Source: Phycisphaerae bacterium (GTDB taxonomy: Bacteria; Planctomycetota; Phycisphaerae; Phycisphaerales; SM1A02). From it: a DNA stretch of 12,574 nucleotides. Positions 1 to 6,765 of this stretch are shown here, piece after piece (within the stretch, counting starts at the first letter, position 1; the number at the start of each line of letters is the position of its first letter). The notes beneath the pieces are model-generated. The model saw only the letters and a program-made list of their open reading frames with translations. It did no database searches and was not told the DNA's origin. The position numbers and the translations under genes were made by a program. The stretch is taken from NCBI GenBank assembly GCA_002862325.1, contig PKCT01000265.1, positions 1-12,574 of the forward strand. Direction: 5' to 3'.

Positions 1-719
1 ATTTGAATTTGTTTGACGATCGATTAAAAAAAGTCATGATGTGGGCCAATCGGAACGGATATTTTTATGTGCTTGACCGAACCAATGGAGATTTTCTTCA
101 GGGAAAGCCTTATGTGCGAGTTAACTGGTCGAGTGGGCTAGATGAAAATGGAAGGCCCATACCGACCCCGCAGCCGGACGGAATGCCGACGTTTCCCGGA
201 AATCAAGGTGGTACCAATTGGTACCCTCCTTCTTTTAGCCCAAGGACTGAATTGTTTTATTTTAGCGCGTGGCAAGATTACGCGACCATTTACAAGCCTG
301 TTGAACAAGAATACACGCCTGGCCGCGCTTTCTTGGGCGGTGGGTTTAGTGTCTTGGCGCCAGCGCCGGGTGCTCCAACCATAGGTATTGGCCGAACCAG
401 TCCAATTAATAATTGGACTAACGAAGTCGGCCATGCCTCCCTTAAAGCAATGGATCCCCAGACTGGCGAAGCAGTTTGGTCTTATGATCAATTTGATGTT
501 AGTGATAGTGGTATGTTAACGACAGGATCAGATTTATTGTTTACCGGAGGGAGGGAGGGTTACTTCCATGCAATCGATGCCCGTAATGGTGAACTCCGCT
601 GGAAAGCTAATCTGGGCGGACAAATTGTCATGGCGCCAATAACGTATATGGCTGAGGGTGTTCAGTATATTTCTGTAATTTCTGGACACGCCTTGTTCAC
701 CTTTTCATTACCGCAGTGA
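1..719 (+). CDS. PQQ-dependent alcohol dehydrogenase, C-terminal part (5' truncated)
   Basis: This is the C-terminal 238 or so residues of a quinoprotein alcohol dehydrogenase, a periplasmic eight-bladed propeller enzyme that oxidises alcohols with pyrroloquinoline quinone. The reading frame is already open at the window edge, so the real start lies upstream. Typical family pieces are visible: NRNGYFYVLDRTNG early on, GGTNWYPPSFSPRTELFY near residue 69, a W-motif blade KAMDPQTGEAVWSYD, and the closing blades GGREGYFHAIDARNGELRWK and a final ISVISGHALFTFSLPQ. No CxxCH haem site follows, so it is the haem-free type rather than a quinohaemoprotein. Base composition is AT-rich and matches the next gene but not the DNA beyond about 1940. 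The family is clear; the natural substrate (methanol, ethanol or other) cannot be told from this fragment. Confidence 0.9.
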   Translation, partial: LNLFDDRLKKVMMWANRNGYFYVLDRTNGDFLQGKPYVRVNWSSGLDENGRPIPTPQPDGMPTFPGNQGGTNWYPPSFSPRTELFYFSAWQDYATIYKPVEQEYTPGRAFLGGGFSVLAPAPGAPTIGIGRTSPINNWTNEVGHASLKAMDPQTGEAVWSYDQFDVSDSGMLTTGSDLLFTGGREGYFHAIDARNGELRWKANLGGQIVMAPITYMAEGVQYISVISGHALFTFSLPQ

Positions 720-807
720 TTGATTTAGTGTTGATTTATGAGCTTTTTAATAACTTATTTAATCATTTAAGACACGGCCAGATTATTCCGATTGTGAGAG
801 ATATATT
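720..807. other. AT-rich intergenic gap
   Basis: These 88 bases separate the dehydrogenase from the nuclease gene. I see no convincing terminator hairpin with a T-tract. TATATT at 802-807 resembles a -10 box but lies directly against the GTG start of the next gene, so it is not a credible promoter for that start. Confidence 0.4.
796..800 (+). promoter_or_regulatory. Ribosome binding site for the HNH nuclease
   Basis: GAGAG lies 7 bases before the GTG at 808. It supports that codon as the start, as no in-frame ATG lies ahead of the lipobox cysteine. Confidence 0.45.
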
Positions 808-1524
808 GTGCTGCGATGCCTGGCTCGGTTAAGAAGACTTTTAAATCGAAGTAATTTTTTTGTTAGTGGTGAAAAATTCTCAATAGATTTCTTCGCCCCT
901 AGTTTTAGAAATAAAAAATCAAAATTACTCGCCCCTCTATTGTTTGCAATTTTTGTCTCAAGCTGCGAGGAAAACGCGTTTGATCGAATGCCAGAATCTA
1001 AATCCCATACAGATAAAATAGGGACACATACTGACAGTAAATTAGTATATCGCAGGCATGATTATATGAATCAATGGGCCGATAAAGATGGCGATTGTCG
1101 TAACCTTCGGCATGAGATGCTTATGCGTCAGAGTCTTGAGGAAGTGGTGTTTAAAAATACCCACAATTGTATTGTTGAGGAGGGTCTCTGGCTTGATCCT
1201 TACACAAATAGATTCATAAGACTTGCAAGTGATTTGGATGTAGATCATGTGATTCCGTTGGCGTACGCCCATAAAAGTGGTGGAGCAAGCTGGACAATTA
1301 TGAAGAAGAGAAGATTCGCGATGGATGAAACGAACTTGTTGTTAGTTGATGATGGGGAGAATAATCGTAAGGGCGAAAAGGGCCCGTCTCAGTATCTTCC
1401 TATTAAGAACTTTCAATGTAATTATGCTCAGATATGGCAAACTGTGTCAGAGAAATATAAACTCGATTTATCTTCCGTTGATCAAATGATGTTGGCTTCC
1501 GTCCTAAATAACTGTCTAAGGTAA
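808..1524 (+). CDS. Secreted HNH endonuclease-family lipoprotein
   Basis: The protein (238 aa) belongs to the extracellular HNH endonuclease family with a beta-beta-alpha metal nuclease core, expected to cut DNA outside the cytoplasm. Family marks in order: the N-terminal block WADKDGDCRNLRHEML (about 90-105), the Cys-containing strand around C121, LWLDPYTN (127-134), the core motif DLDVDHVIPLAYAHKSGG (142-159) with general-base H147, NNRKG (185-189) carrying the metal-site Asn, and GPSQYLP. A hydrophobic segment at 40-52 ends in VSSC, a plausible lipobox with C53 as the lipidated residue, so it is likely anchored in a membrane facing outward. The leader of about 39 residues ahead of it is unusually long, so the true start could be a later non-ATG codon. 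The stop is 3 bases before the esterase ATG, which suggests translational coupling. DNA is AT-rich. Confidence 0.8.
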   Translation: MLRCLARLRRLLNRSNFFVSGEKFSIDFFAPSFRNKKSKLLAPLLFAIFVSSCEENAFDRMPESKSHTDKIGTHTDSKLVYRRHDYMNQWADKDGDCRNLRHEMLMRQSLEEVVFKNTHNCIVEEGLWLDPYTNRFIRLASDLDVDHVIPLAYAHKSGGASWTIMKKRRFAMDETNLLLVDDGENNRKGEKGPSQYLPIKNFQCNYAQIWQTVSEKYKLDLSSVDQMMLASVLNNCLR

Positions 1525-1527
1525 GCA

Positions 1528-2580
1528 ATGAAAAATTTGTTGGCTATATCTTTTCTTTTTTTCTGTGTTCCTGCCAGTGGGCTTGATATCGATTTCGGTC
1601 GGGGCGATGTGCCTGTTACTGTCTCGAAAAATTATAACGCTGAAAACCCAGCCCCCTTAATTGTTTTACTGCATGGGTATGGAAGTAATGGACCTCAGCA
1701 AGATTTTTATCTTGGTTTAAGCAGAGTCGCAGATCGTTATGGGTTTCTCTTGGTCGCTCCGACTGGCACTCTCGAAGATCGAGGAGAGGGTTCGGGGCGT
1801 CGCCCTCGGACTTTCTGGAACTCGACAGGGGCATGCTGTGATTTTTTCGATACTCAGATCGACGATAACGGATATATTGTCGACATTATTACAAAAATGA
1901 AATCGGAGTATAACGTAGATGATAAAAAAGTTTTTTTGGTCGGCCATTCGAACGGTGGATTCATGGCCTATCGGTTCGCCTGCGATCACGCGGATCTCGT
2001 CGCATCGGTCGCCAGCCTGGCCGGTGCGACCTACTACAACCCGTCGAACTGCGTTCCGAGCGACCCGGTGCACGTCCTGCAGATACACGGGACGCAGGAC
2101 GACACCATCGAATACGGCGGACGTTGCATCATCCCCTTCTTCTTCTGCTATCCCGGCGCCGAAGACACCGTGGATATCTGGGCCGAGTACAACCAGTGCT
2201 CCGGCGCCGTCGACTCGCTCCCCAACCTCGACCTCGACGGCAGCATCTCGGGGGCGGAGACCGTACGAACCGTCCTGCGCGACGGATGCCTCCTATACGG
2301 ATCGGCCGAACTCTGGACGATCGAAGGCGGAAGCCACGGCCCCGCATTCAATGGGAACTACGCTCGGGAGCTCGTCGACTGGCTGCTGACCAATCGCCGT
2401 CCCGATCCATTGGCGTGCGAGGCGGATTTCGACGACAACGCCATCGTCAACGGGGCAGACCTGAGTTTCCTGCTGAGCTCGTGGGGTCGTGAATCGAAGC
2501 AGGCCGATCTCGACGACGACGGCGTGGTCGGTGGAGGCGATCTCAGCATCGTGCTCGCGCAGTGGGGCGAGTGCGACTGA
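1528..2580 (+). CDS. PHB-depolymerase/LpqC-like esterase with C-terminal dockerin-like module
   Basis: This 350-aa secreted alpha/beta-hydrolase belongs to the polyhydroxybutyrate depolymerase/feruloyl esterase (LpqC) group and likely hydrolyses extracellular esters. A signal peptide covers about residues 1-18. The oxyanion loop is LLHGYGSNG (47-55), the nucleophile elbow is GHSNGG with S141, the acid is D191 in HGTQD, and the histidine is H270 in GGSHGPAFN. FWNSTGACCDF (97-106) is a usual family block. Residues 297-350 form a 54-residue Cys-bounded dockerin-like tail with two Asp-rich loops. AAGG at 1518-1521 is a good ribosome site 6 bases before the ATG. The gene is a composition mosaic: codons before about 1935 are AT-rich, including runs of A and T, and codons after it are strongly GC3-rich, with the switch at the serine elbow. 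The fold reads as intact, so the product may be real, but an assembly artefact is possible. Confidence 0.8.
   Translation: MKNLLAISFLFFCVPASGLDIDFGRGDVPVTVSKNYNAENPAPLIVLLHGYGSNGPQQDFYLGLSRVADRYGFLLVAPTGTLEDRGEGSGRRPRTFWNSTGACCDFFDTQIDDNGYIVDIITKMKSEYNVDDKKVFLVGHSNGGFMAYRFACDHADLVASVASLAGATYYNPSNCVPSDPVHVLQIHGTQDDTIEYGGRCIIPFFFCYPGAEDTVDIWAEYNQCSGAVDSLPNLDLDGSISGAETVRTVLRDGCLLYGSAELWTIEGGSHGPAFNGNYARELVDWLLTNRRPDPLACEADFDDNAIVNGADLSFLLSSWGRESKQADLDDDGVVGGGDLSIVLAQWGECD
1930..1960. other. Base-composition breakpoint
   Basis: Left of about 1938 the codons end mostly in A or T (for example GAT GAT AAA AAA GTT TTT TTG at 1918-1938). Right of it they end almost always in G or C. The change falls on the codons for LVGHSNGG, the most conserved stretch of the esterase family. 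This is where either homologous recombination or a wrong assembly join would be easiest. Confidence 0.65.
2416..2577 (+). other. 54-residue Cys-bounded dockerin-like module (copy 1, esterase)
   Basis: It starts CEADFDDNAIVNGADLSFLL, has a second Asp-rich loop ADLDDDGVVGGGDLS, and ends WGECD at the stop. It has the same length and plan as the modules at 6769-6930 and 9563-9724. It resembles the tail that I recall being annotated as a GC-type dockerin in Phycisphaerae; the role, attachment or sorting, is inferred. Confidence 0.75.
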
Positions 2581-2635
2581 GCAGGATTGGTTCGCTCGAC
2601 CATCGAACCTCGGACGAGCGTCGTTATATTGTGCC

Positions 2636-2670
2636 CGGAGCGCGGTGTCGTGGAGACGCGCCGCGCTCCG
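2636..2670 (+). promoter_or_regulatory. Hairpin upstream of the beta-lactamase-like pseudogene
   Basis: CGGAGCGCGG at 2636-2645 is perfectly complementary to CCGCGCTCCG at 2661-2670, with a 15-base loop. It ends 11 bases before the ATG at 2682. There is no T-tract after it, so it is either a weak terminator for the esterase or a structured leader that would hide the start. No ribosome site is visible here. Confidence 0.4.
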
Positions 2671-2681
2671 CGTCAACGACC

Positions 2682-3570
2682 ATGCCAGACCCGAACGTGA
2701 ACGAGGACAGGACGGACCCCGACCTGCAGGTCCTCCAGGATCTTCTCGAACGCCGCGTCGACGGCGGCCTCTCCCCCGGATACGCCGCCGGCCTGGTCGA
2801 TCAAGGCGGCCCCACCCTGACGTGCTGCACCAGCGCTCGATCGGGGCCAGCCGGATCCGATCGATGAGGACACGATCTTCGAGATCGGATCGATCACCAA
2901 GGTCTTCACGACGCTGCTGCTCGCTCGGATGGTCTCCGCGGGAAAGGTGCGTCTCGAGGATCCGGTGCGTATCCACACGCCCGACGAGATCCTGATCGCC
3001 GAGCACCCGGGCGGCGCGATCGCCCTCGAACATCTGGCGACCCACACCTCCGGCCTGGACCGGATGCCGGCGAACATCGGCGGACTTTCCAAGCCCGTCG
3101 ACTACGCGGAATTCGGCGTATCGGATCTCTTCGACTTCCTGGTCCACCGCCGCCCGCCCGAACGCCCCGGCGTTCGTTGCGTCTATTCGAATCTCGGCGT
3201 TGCGCTCCGCGGCCATGCCCTCGCCCATCGACATGGGGGCTCCTTCGACGCCGCGTTGTCGCGGTGGATACTCGATCCACTCCAGATGACGAGCACGTCC
3301 TCCGAACCTCTGCCCGAGCACGTAGATCGCACGGCGACCGGACACGACGTGCTCGCGCCGGTCCCCGAATGGAACATTCCCGGTCTCGCGCCCGCCGGAA
3401 ATCTTCGGACATCCCTTCGCGACATGCTGCGGTTCACCGAATCGGTCCTCGACCCCGAACGGACCGAGCTCGGCCGGGATCTCGCAGCTGGACTACCCCG
3501 CAGACGAGATCTCGAGCTCGGCGGGAACGTCATGCGCTTCGACCGCGTCGAGGGGTTTCCCGCTCCCTGA
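2682..3570 (+). pseudogene. Serine beta-lactamase-family hydrolase, frameshifted and C-truncated
   Basis: This is a class C beta-lactamase/DD-peptidase-like serine hydrolase, but it cannot be translated as one chain. The first frame (2682-2867) gives the usual N-terminus, LQDLLERRVDGGLSPGYAAG, then hits TGA at 2865. The second frame resumes at 2854 with DPIDEDTIFEIGSITK, where the nucleophile Ser is codon 2890 and the Lys of SxxK is codon 2899. Removing one G of the pair at 2853-2854 joins the frames seamlessly as GPADPIDED. The second motif YSN is present in CVYSNLGVAL near 3180. The protein then ends after VEGFPAP with no KTG/HTG-type third motif, so about the last third of a normal family member is missing, and the convergent hydroxylase gene begins 13 bases later. 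Two separate lesions favour decay; the frameshift alone could be a sequencing error. Confidence 0.75.
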
Positions 3571-3582
3571 GTCCGCCGTGGG

Positions 3583-4140
3583 TCAGAGATCCTTGCCGTA
3601 GGCCCTTTGGAATTGCGCTCCGATGGCCGCCACCGTCTGGTGTGCGACGGGGTCTTCGGGAATCCGCAGGAAATCCAGGAGGAGTACCACACGGACGGAA
3701 TCCGAACGGTTCCACGCTTCGTGTTCCGTCGTATCGTCGAAGATCATGACCTCCCCCTCCCGCCACGACCTCGTTTCGTCGCCGACTCGGATCGCGCAGT
3801 CGTCGGGGACGATGAGGCCCAGATGGCAGCGAAGGACATGGTTCGTGTAGCCATGATGGGGAAGGATCTCCGCGCCGGGCCTGAGCACGGAGAAGCCGAT
3901 GGTGGTGAGGCCCGGAATCCCGCTCGCCACCCGCATGGTGGCCGGACACCGTCGGCAGTTCTCCTCCATCGGCACGCCATGCGCCCAGAGTCCGAAGACG
4001 TCCCAGCCGTCCTTGCAGAGGAACTTCTCCGGCCAGGCCATGAACTCGTCCGGAGCGAGCGCTTCGAACTCAGCACGGATCTCGTCCGCGTGGCGTTCCA
4101 GACTCGTGGTGAAGGGGAAGTCCGAGGACTTAAGGAACAT
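3583..4140 (-). CDS. Aspartyl/asparaginyl beta-hydroxylase-like 2-oxoglutarate oxygenase
   Basis: This 185-aa protein fits the aspartyl/asparaginyl beta-hydroxylase domain family, Fe(II)- and 2-oxoglutarate-dependent oxygenases with a jelly-roll core. Seen in the sequence: WDVFGLWAHG (46-55), RPGAEILPHHGYTNHVLRCH (87-106) with an iron-ligand His in the PHxG-type motif, GEVMIFDDTTEHEAWNRSD (129-147) with the second His at 140, and R150 in VRVVLLLDFLR as the likely 2-oxoglutarate anchor. The frame is open further upstream to 4257, but the ATG at 4140 has a proper ribosome site and begins right before the conserved domain, so I chose it. The gene converges with the beta-lactamase pseudogene and is divergent from the TauE gene. 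The substrate is unknown; bacterial members may act on peptides or lipids rather than proteins. Confidence 0.85.
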   Translation of the reverse strand: MFLKSSDFPFTTSLERHADEIRAEFEALAPDEFMAWPEKFLCKDGWDVFGLWAHGVPMEENCRRCPATMRVASGIPGLTTIGFSVLRPGAEILPHHGYTNHVLRCHLGLIVPDDCAIRVGDETRSWREGEVMIFDDTTEHEAWNRSDSVRVVLLLDFLRIPEDPVAHQTVAAIGAQFQRAYGKDL

Positions 4141-4238
4141 GATGGGGTCTCCCGAACTTGAGGCGAAGACGTTGGATCCCCCGGGTTCACCGGCGACACC
4201 GTGACGGCCGGCGTGATAGGTGATGGTACCATCGCGCC
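4141..4238. promoter_or_regulatory. Divergent intergenic region with 12-bp palindrome
   Basis: These 98 bases must hold the promoters of both the hydroxylase (-) and the permease (+). GATGGTACCATC at 4222-4233 is a perfect 12-bp palindrome, 5 bases before the permease start, and may be an operator. I cannot point to convincing -35/-10 boxes. Confidence 0.35.
4148..4153 (-). promoter_or_regulatory. Ribosome binding site deciding the hydroxylase start
   Basis: On the minus strand GGGAGA stands 7 bases before the ATG at 4140. It favours this start over the in-frame upstream ATG at 4257, which would add 39 residues of low-complexity sequence absent from the domain. Confidence 0.6.
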
Positions 4239-5042
4239 GTGGATCTCTGGAGCGCAACGGCCCTAGGTTTGATGGCGATCGCGGGAGCGGGCATCGGGTT
4301 CGTCTCGGCCCTGCTTGGAATCGGCGGCGGCATGCTGATGGTTCCGGCCTTCCTCGGAATCTTCATGCTTCTGGACATCCCCACCGACCAGCGCATGCAC
4401 GTCGCCGCGGGCACGTCCCTGTCCGTGATGATCGCGACTTCGATCGGCTCCACGTTTTCGCATGCACGATGCCATGATGTGGTCTGGCCGATCGTGTACC
4501 GGACGATCGGAGGCATCGCCTGCGGTGTCGTCGCCGGCGCACTACTTTCGCATCGCCTTTCGGGACAAGCGCTTTCGACGATCTTCGCCATCGTGCTCGT
4601 CGTCGTCGGTGGAACCATGATCTTCGGCTTCCGATCGACCGAAGAACGAATCCGTCGCGATCCCGGGCTGCTTCGTGGCTCGATCGTAGGTTCGGTCATC
4701 GGCTTCAAATCCGGTCTGCTCGGGGTCGGCGGCGGTGCACTGAGCGTGCCGTGGTTGACCTCCACGGGTCTCCCCCAGCGACTGGTCAGCGGCACGAGCT
4801 CGGTCTTCACCCTTCCCGCGGCGATCGTCGGAACCATCTCGTTCATGCTGATGGGAACGACCTCGACCGACTCCGCCCTCATCGGTGCCGTGTACTGGCC
4901 TGCGTTGCCGATCGCAGGCACCGCATCGATCGTCGGGACCCGATTCGGCGCTCCGTTCTCCAGCAGAGTTCCGGGGCGGATGCTCCGGATCGCCTTCGGG
5001 GTCATGGTCGTCCTGGTCGCGGTCACGATGTTGACGATCTGA
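4239..5042 (+). CDS. TauE/SafE (DUF81) family membrane permease
   Basis: This 267-aa integral membrane protein belongs to the sulfite exporter TauE/SafE family, thought to move organosulfur or other anions across the inner membrane. The family's internal duplication is plain: IGFVSALLGIGGGMLMVP (19-36) is repeated as IGFKSGLLGVGGGALSVP (154-171), each followed by an (A/S)GTS block (58-60 and 185-187). Hydrophobic segments are spaced along the whole chain, about eight, with a charged cytoplasmic loop STEERIRRDPG (133-143). The GTG at 4239 is the first start codon after an in-frame TGA at 4221; AGGTGA lies too far upstream (15 bases) to be a normal ribosome site, so the alternative ATG at 4272 is possible but would cut into the first helix. 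The transported substrate cannot be inferred. The photolyase follows after 57 bases on the same strand. Confidence 0.88.
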   Translation: MDLWSATALGLMAIAGAGIGFVSALLGIGGGMLMVPAFLGIFMLLDIPTDQRMHVAAGTSLSVMIATSIGSTFSHARCHDVVWPIVYRTIGGIACGVVAGALLSHRLSGQALSTIFAIVLVVVGGTMIFGFRSTEERIRRDPGLLRGSIVGSVIGFKSGLLGVGGGALSVPWLTSTGLPQRLVSGTSSVFTLPAAIVGTISFMLMGTTSTDSALIGAVYWPALPIAGTASIVGTRFGAPFSSRVPGRMLRIAFGVMVVLVAVTMLTI

Positions 5043-5099
5043 TCCCGAACTCGACCGAATCGATCGCAGCCCTGCGGCCCGGAGCTGGCTTCGAATCCC

Positions 5100-6677
5100 A
5101 TGTGGGCGGGAATCCGCCTCGGGGGTGGCAGCGAAACGGCTTCCGTGACCCGTTCCGTCGTCTGGTTCAAAAGAGACCTCCGTCTCTCCGACCATCAACC
5201 TCTTCGCGACGCCATCGCCGAGGGCCGGGTAATCGGTCTGTACGTGCACGAACCGGTGATCCTCTCGTCGAAGGAGTTCGCTGCGGGACATCTCGCATTC
5301 ATCGAGGACTGCCTCAAGGAGCTTCGCCAAGGGTTTCGAACCCTGGGATCCGTCCTGCTCGTTCGATCCGGTGCGGTTGCGAACGTTCTCGATCGCCTCC
5401 ACGAGACCTGGCGATTCGATCGACTCTGGAGCCATGAGGAGACCGGTCTCGCCGTAACCTACGATCGGGATCGCGACGTCGCGGCGTGGTGCCGGAAGCG
5501 TCGGGTTCGATGGACCGAACATCCGCAGCACGGCGTCTTCCGCCCCCTGCGATCCCGGGACGGCTGGGCGGCCCGCTGGCGAAGACGAATGAGCCCGACA
5601 CCGCTCGCGACACCGACCACGATGGTCGGGCCCGACCACGCAGATCCCCAATCACTCGCCGAGGAACCGACTCCCGACGCGGCCTTGATGAACGTCTCCA
5701 AGAACGGCATGACCGAGATCCAGACCGGAGGCGAGCAGGAGGCACGCCATACGCTCGAGTCGTTCCTCTTCGAGCGTGGAGAGACGTACCAACGGGCGAT
5801 GTCGTCACCGATCGATGGATGGGACGCCTGCAGTCGGCTCAGTCCGCACCTCGCCTATGGATCGATCTCGATTCGTACCGTGTTCCACGCGACCCGGGAC
5901 CGCGTCGAGGAACTTCGAAGTCGTTCCGTCGCGGGATCCTGGCCGCGATCGATCTCGAGTTTCGAGAAGAGACTCCGCTGGCACTGCCACTTCATCCAGA
6001 AGCTCGAGGACGAGCCGCAGATCGAGTTCGAGAACTTCAACCGCGCATACGACGGAATGCGACAACAGGATCGCGATTCGTGGACGGCCCTCGAGCGATC
6101 GCGATACGAGTCGTTCATCACGGCCAGCACCGGCTATCCGCTCGTCGACGCCTGCCTTCGATGTCTCGACCGAACGGGTTGGATCAACTTCCGCATGCGT
6201 GCGATGCTGGTTTCTTTCGCCACCTATCACCTGTGGCTGCACTGGAAACCGATCGCCGAGCATCTCGCGACCCGATTCCTGGACTTCGAGCCCGGCATCC
6301 ACTATTCGCAGTGCCAGATGCAGGCCGGCACGACCGGGATGAACACCGTCCGAATCTATTCGCCGATCAAGCAGGTGGCCGACCAGGATCCTCGCGGCGA
6401 CTTCATCCGCCGCTGGATTCCGGAACTCCGCGAGGTGCCAACCGAGTTCATCGCGCAGCCCGAGATCATGCCGAGCCTCACCCAACAGATGGCCGGATGC
6501 GTGGTTGGATCGGACTACCCAGCTCCGGTGGTCGATCATGCGACGGCGTACCGGGAGGCCAAGCAACGGGTGTTTGCGGTCCGCGGCACCAGAAGGGCCC
6601 GCGACGAAGCGAAGCGCGTCTACGCGAAACATGGGTCGCGACGCCGCTCATCGAACGCAATGCCTTCGGCGTCCTGA
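5100..6677 (+). CDS. Divergent photolyase/cryptochrome-family flavoprotein
   Basis: This 525-aa protein has the full photolyase/cryptochrome plan. The N-terminal antenna domain begins VVWFKRDLRLSDHQPLRDA (20-38). The FAD domain holds RLSPHLAYGSIS (246-257), RLRWHCHFIQKLEDEP (291-306), STGYPLVDACLRCLDRTGW (343-361), NFRMRAMLVSF (363-373) and VRIYSPIKQ (417-425) followed by DQDPRGDFIRRWIPEL. It should bind FAD and use blue light, most likely for cyclobutane dimer repair. It is odd at the site of the usual WxWA motif: residues 383-438 contain no tryptophan and read HYSQCQMQAGTTGMN, so the flavin-proximal tryptophan of the classical electron chain is absent. It may be a distinct subgroup or a sensor. 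The start is uncertain: GTG at 5145 would give TRSVVWFKRD directly and removes a 15-residue leader. A strong hairpin follows the stop. Confidence 0.85.
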   Translation: MWAGIRLGGGSETASVTRSVVWFKRDLRLSDHQPLRDAIAEGRVIGLYVHEPVILSSKEFAAGHLAFIEDCLKELRQGFRTLGSVLLVRSGAVANVLDRLHETWRFDRLWSHEETGLAVTYDRDRDVAAWCRKRRVRWTEHPQHGVFRPLRSRDGWAARWRRRMSPTPLATPTTMVGPDHADPQSLAEEPTPDAALMNVSKNGMTEIQTGGEQEARHTLESFLFERGETYQRAMSSPIDGWDACSRLSPHLAYGSISIRTVFHATRDRVEELRSRSVAGSWPRSISSFEKRLRWHCHFIQKLEDEPQIEFENFNRAYDGMRQQDRDSWTALERSRYESFITASTGYPLVDACLRCLDRTGWINFRMRAMLVSFATYHLWLHWKPIAEHLATRFLDFEPGIHYSQCQMQAGTTGMNTVRIYSPIKQVADQDPRGDFIRRWIPELREVPTEFIAQPEIMPSLTQQMAGCVVGSDYPAPVVDHATAYREAKQRVFAVRGTRRARDEAKRVYAKHGSRRRSSNAMPSAS

Positions 6678-6700
6678 TCCTTCCCGAGCATTGGAAGAAC

Positions 6701-6727
6701 GACGCCCCCGGCATGGCCGGGGGCGTC
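6701..6727. terminator. Bidirectional hairpin between convergent genes
   Basis: A perfect 12-bp GC-rich stem (6701-6712 with 6716-6727) closes a 3-base loop ATG. It lies between the stops of the photolyase (+) and the protease (-). Neither side has a long T-tract, though the minus strand continues GTTCTTCC. It probably stops transcription from both directions. Confidence 0.7.
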
Positions 6728-6765
6728 GCACTGATCGAAAGGCAGGGCCGGTTCGGATCTCGGGG

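Noticed and set aside
720..807. A promoter with TATATT at 802-807
   Set aside because: It touches the start codon and has no -35 partner at a usable distance.
2293..3345. A 350-codon minus-strand open frame across the esterase end and the beta-lactamase-like gene
   Set aside because: The plus strand shows recognisable motifs in the same DNA (dockerin-like tail, SITK, YSN); this frame is an Arg-rich shadow.
4141..4257. A longer N-terminus for the hydroxylase starting at 4257
   Set aside because: The added residues have no family counterpart, and a good ribosome site lies before the ATG at 4140.
4542..5651. A 369-codon minus-strand open frame over the permease and photolyase
   Set aside because: It is low complexity, rich in R, D and G, and spans two good plus-strand genes.
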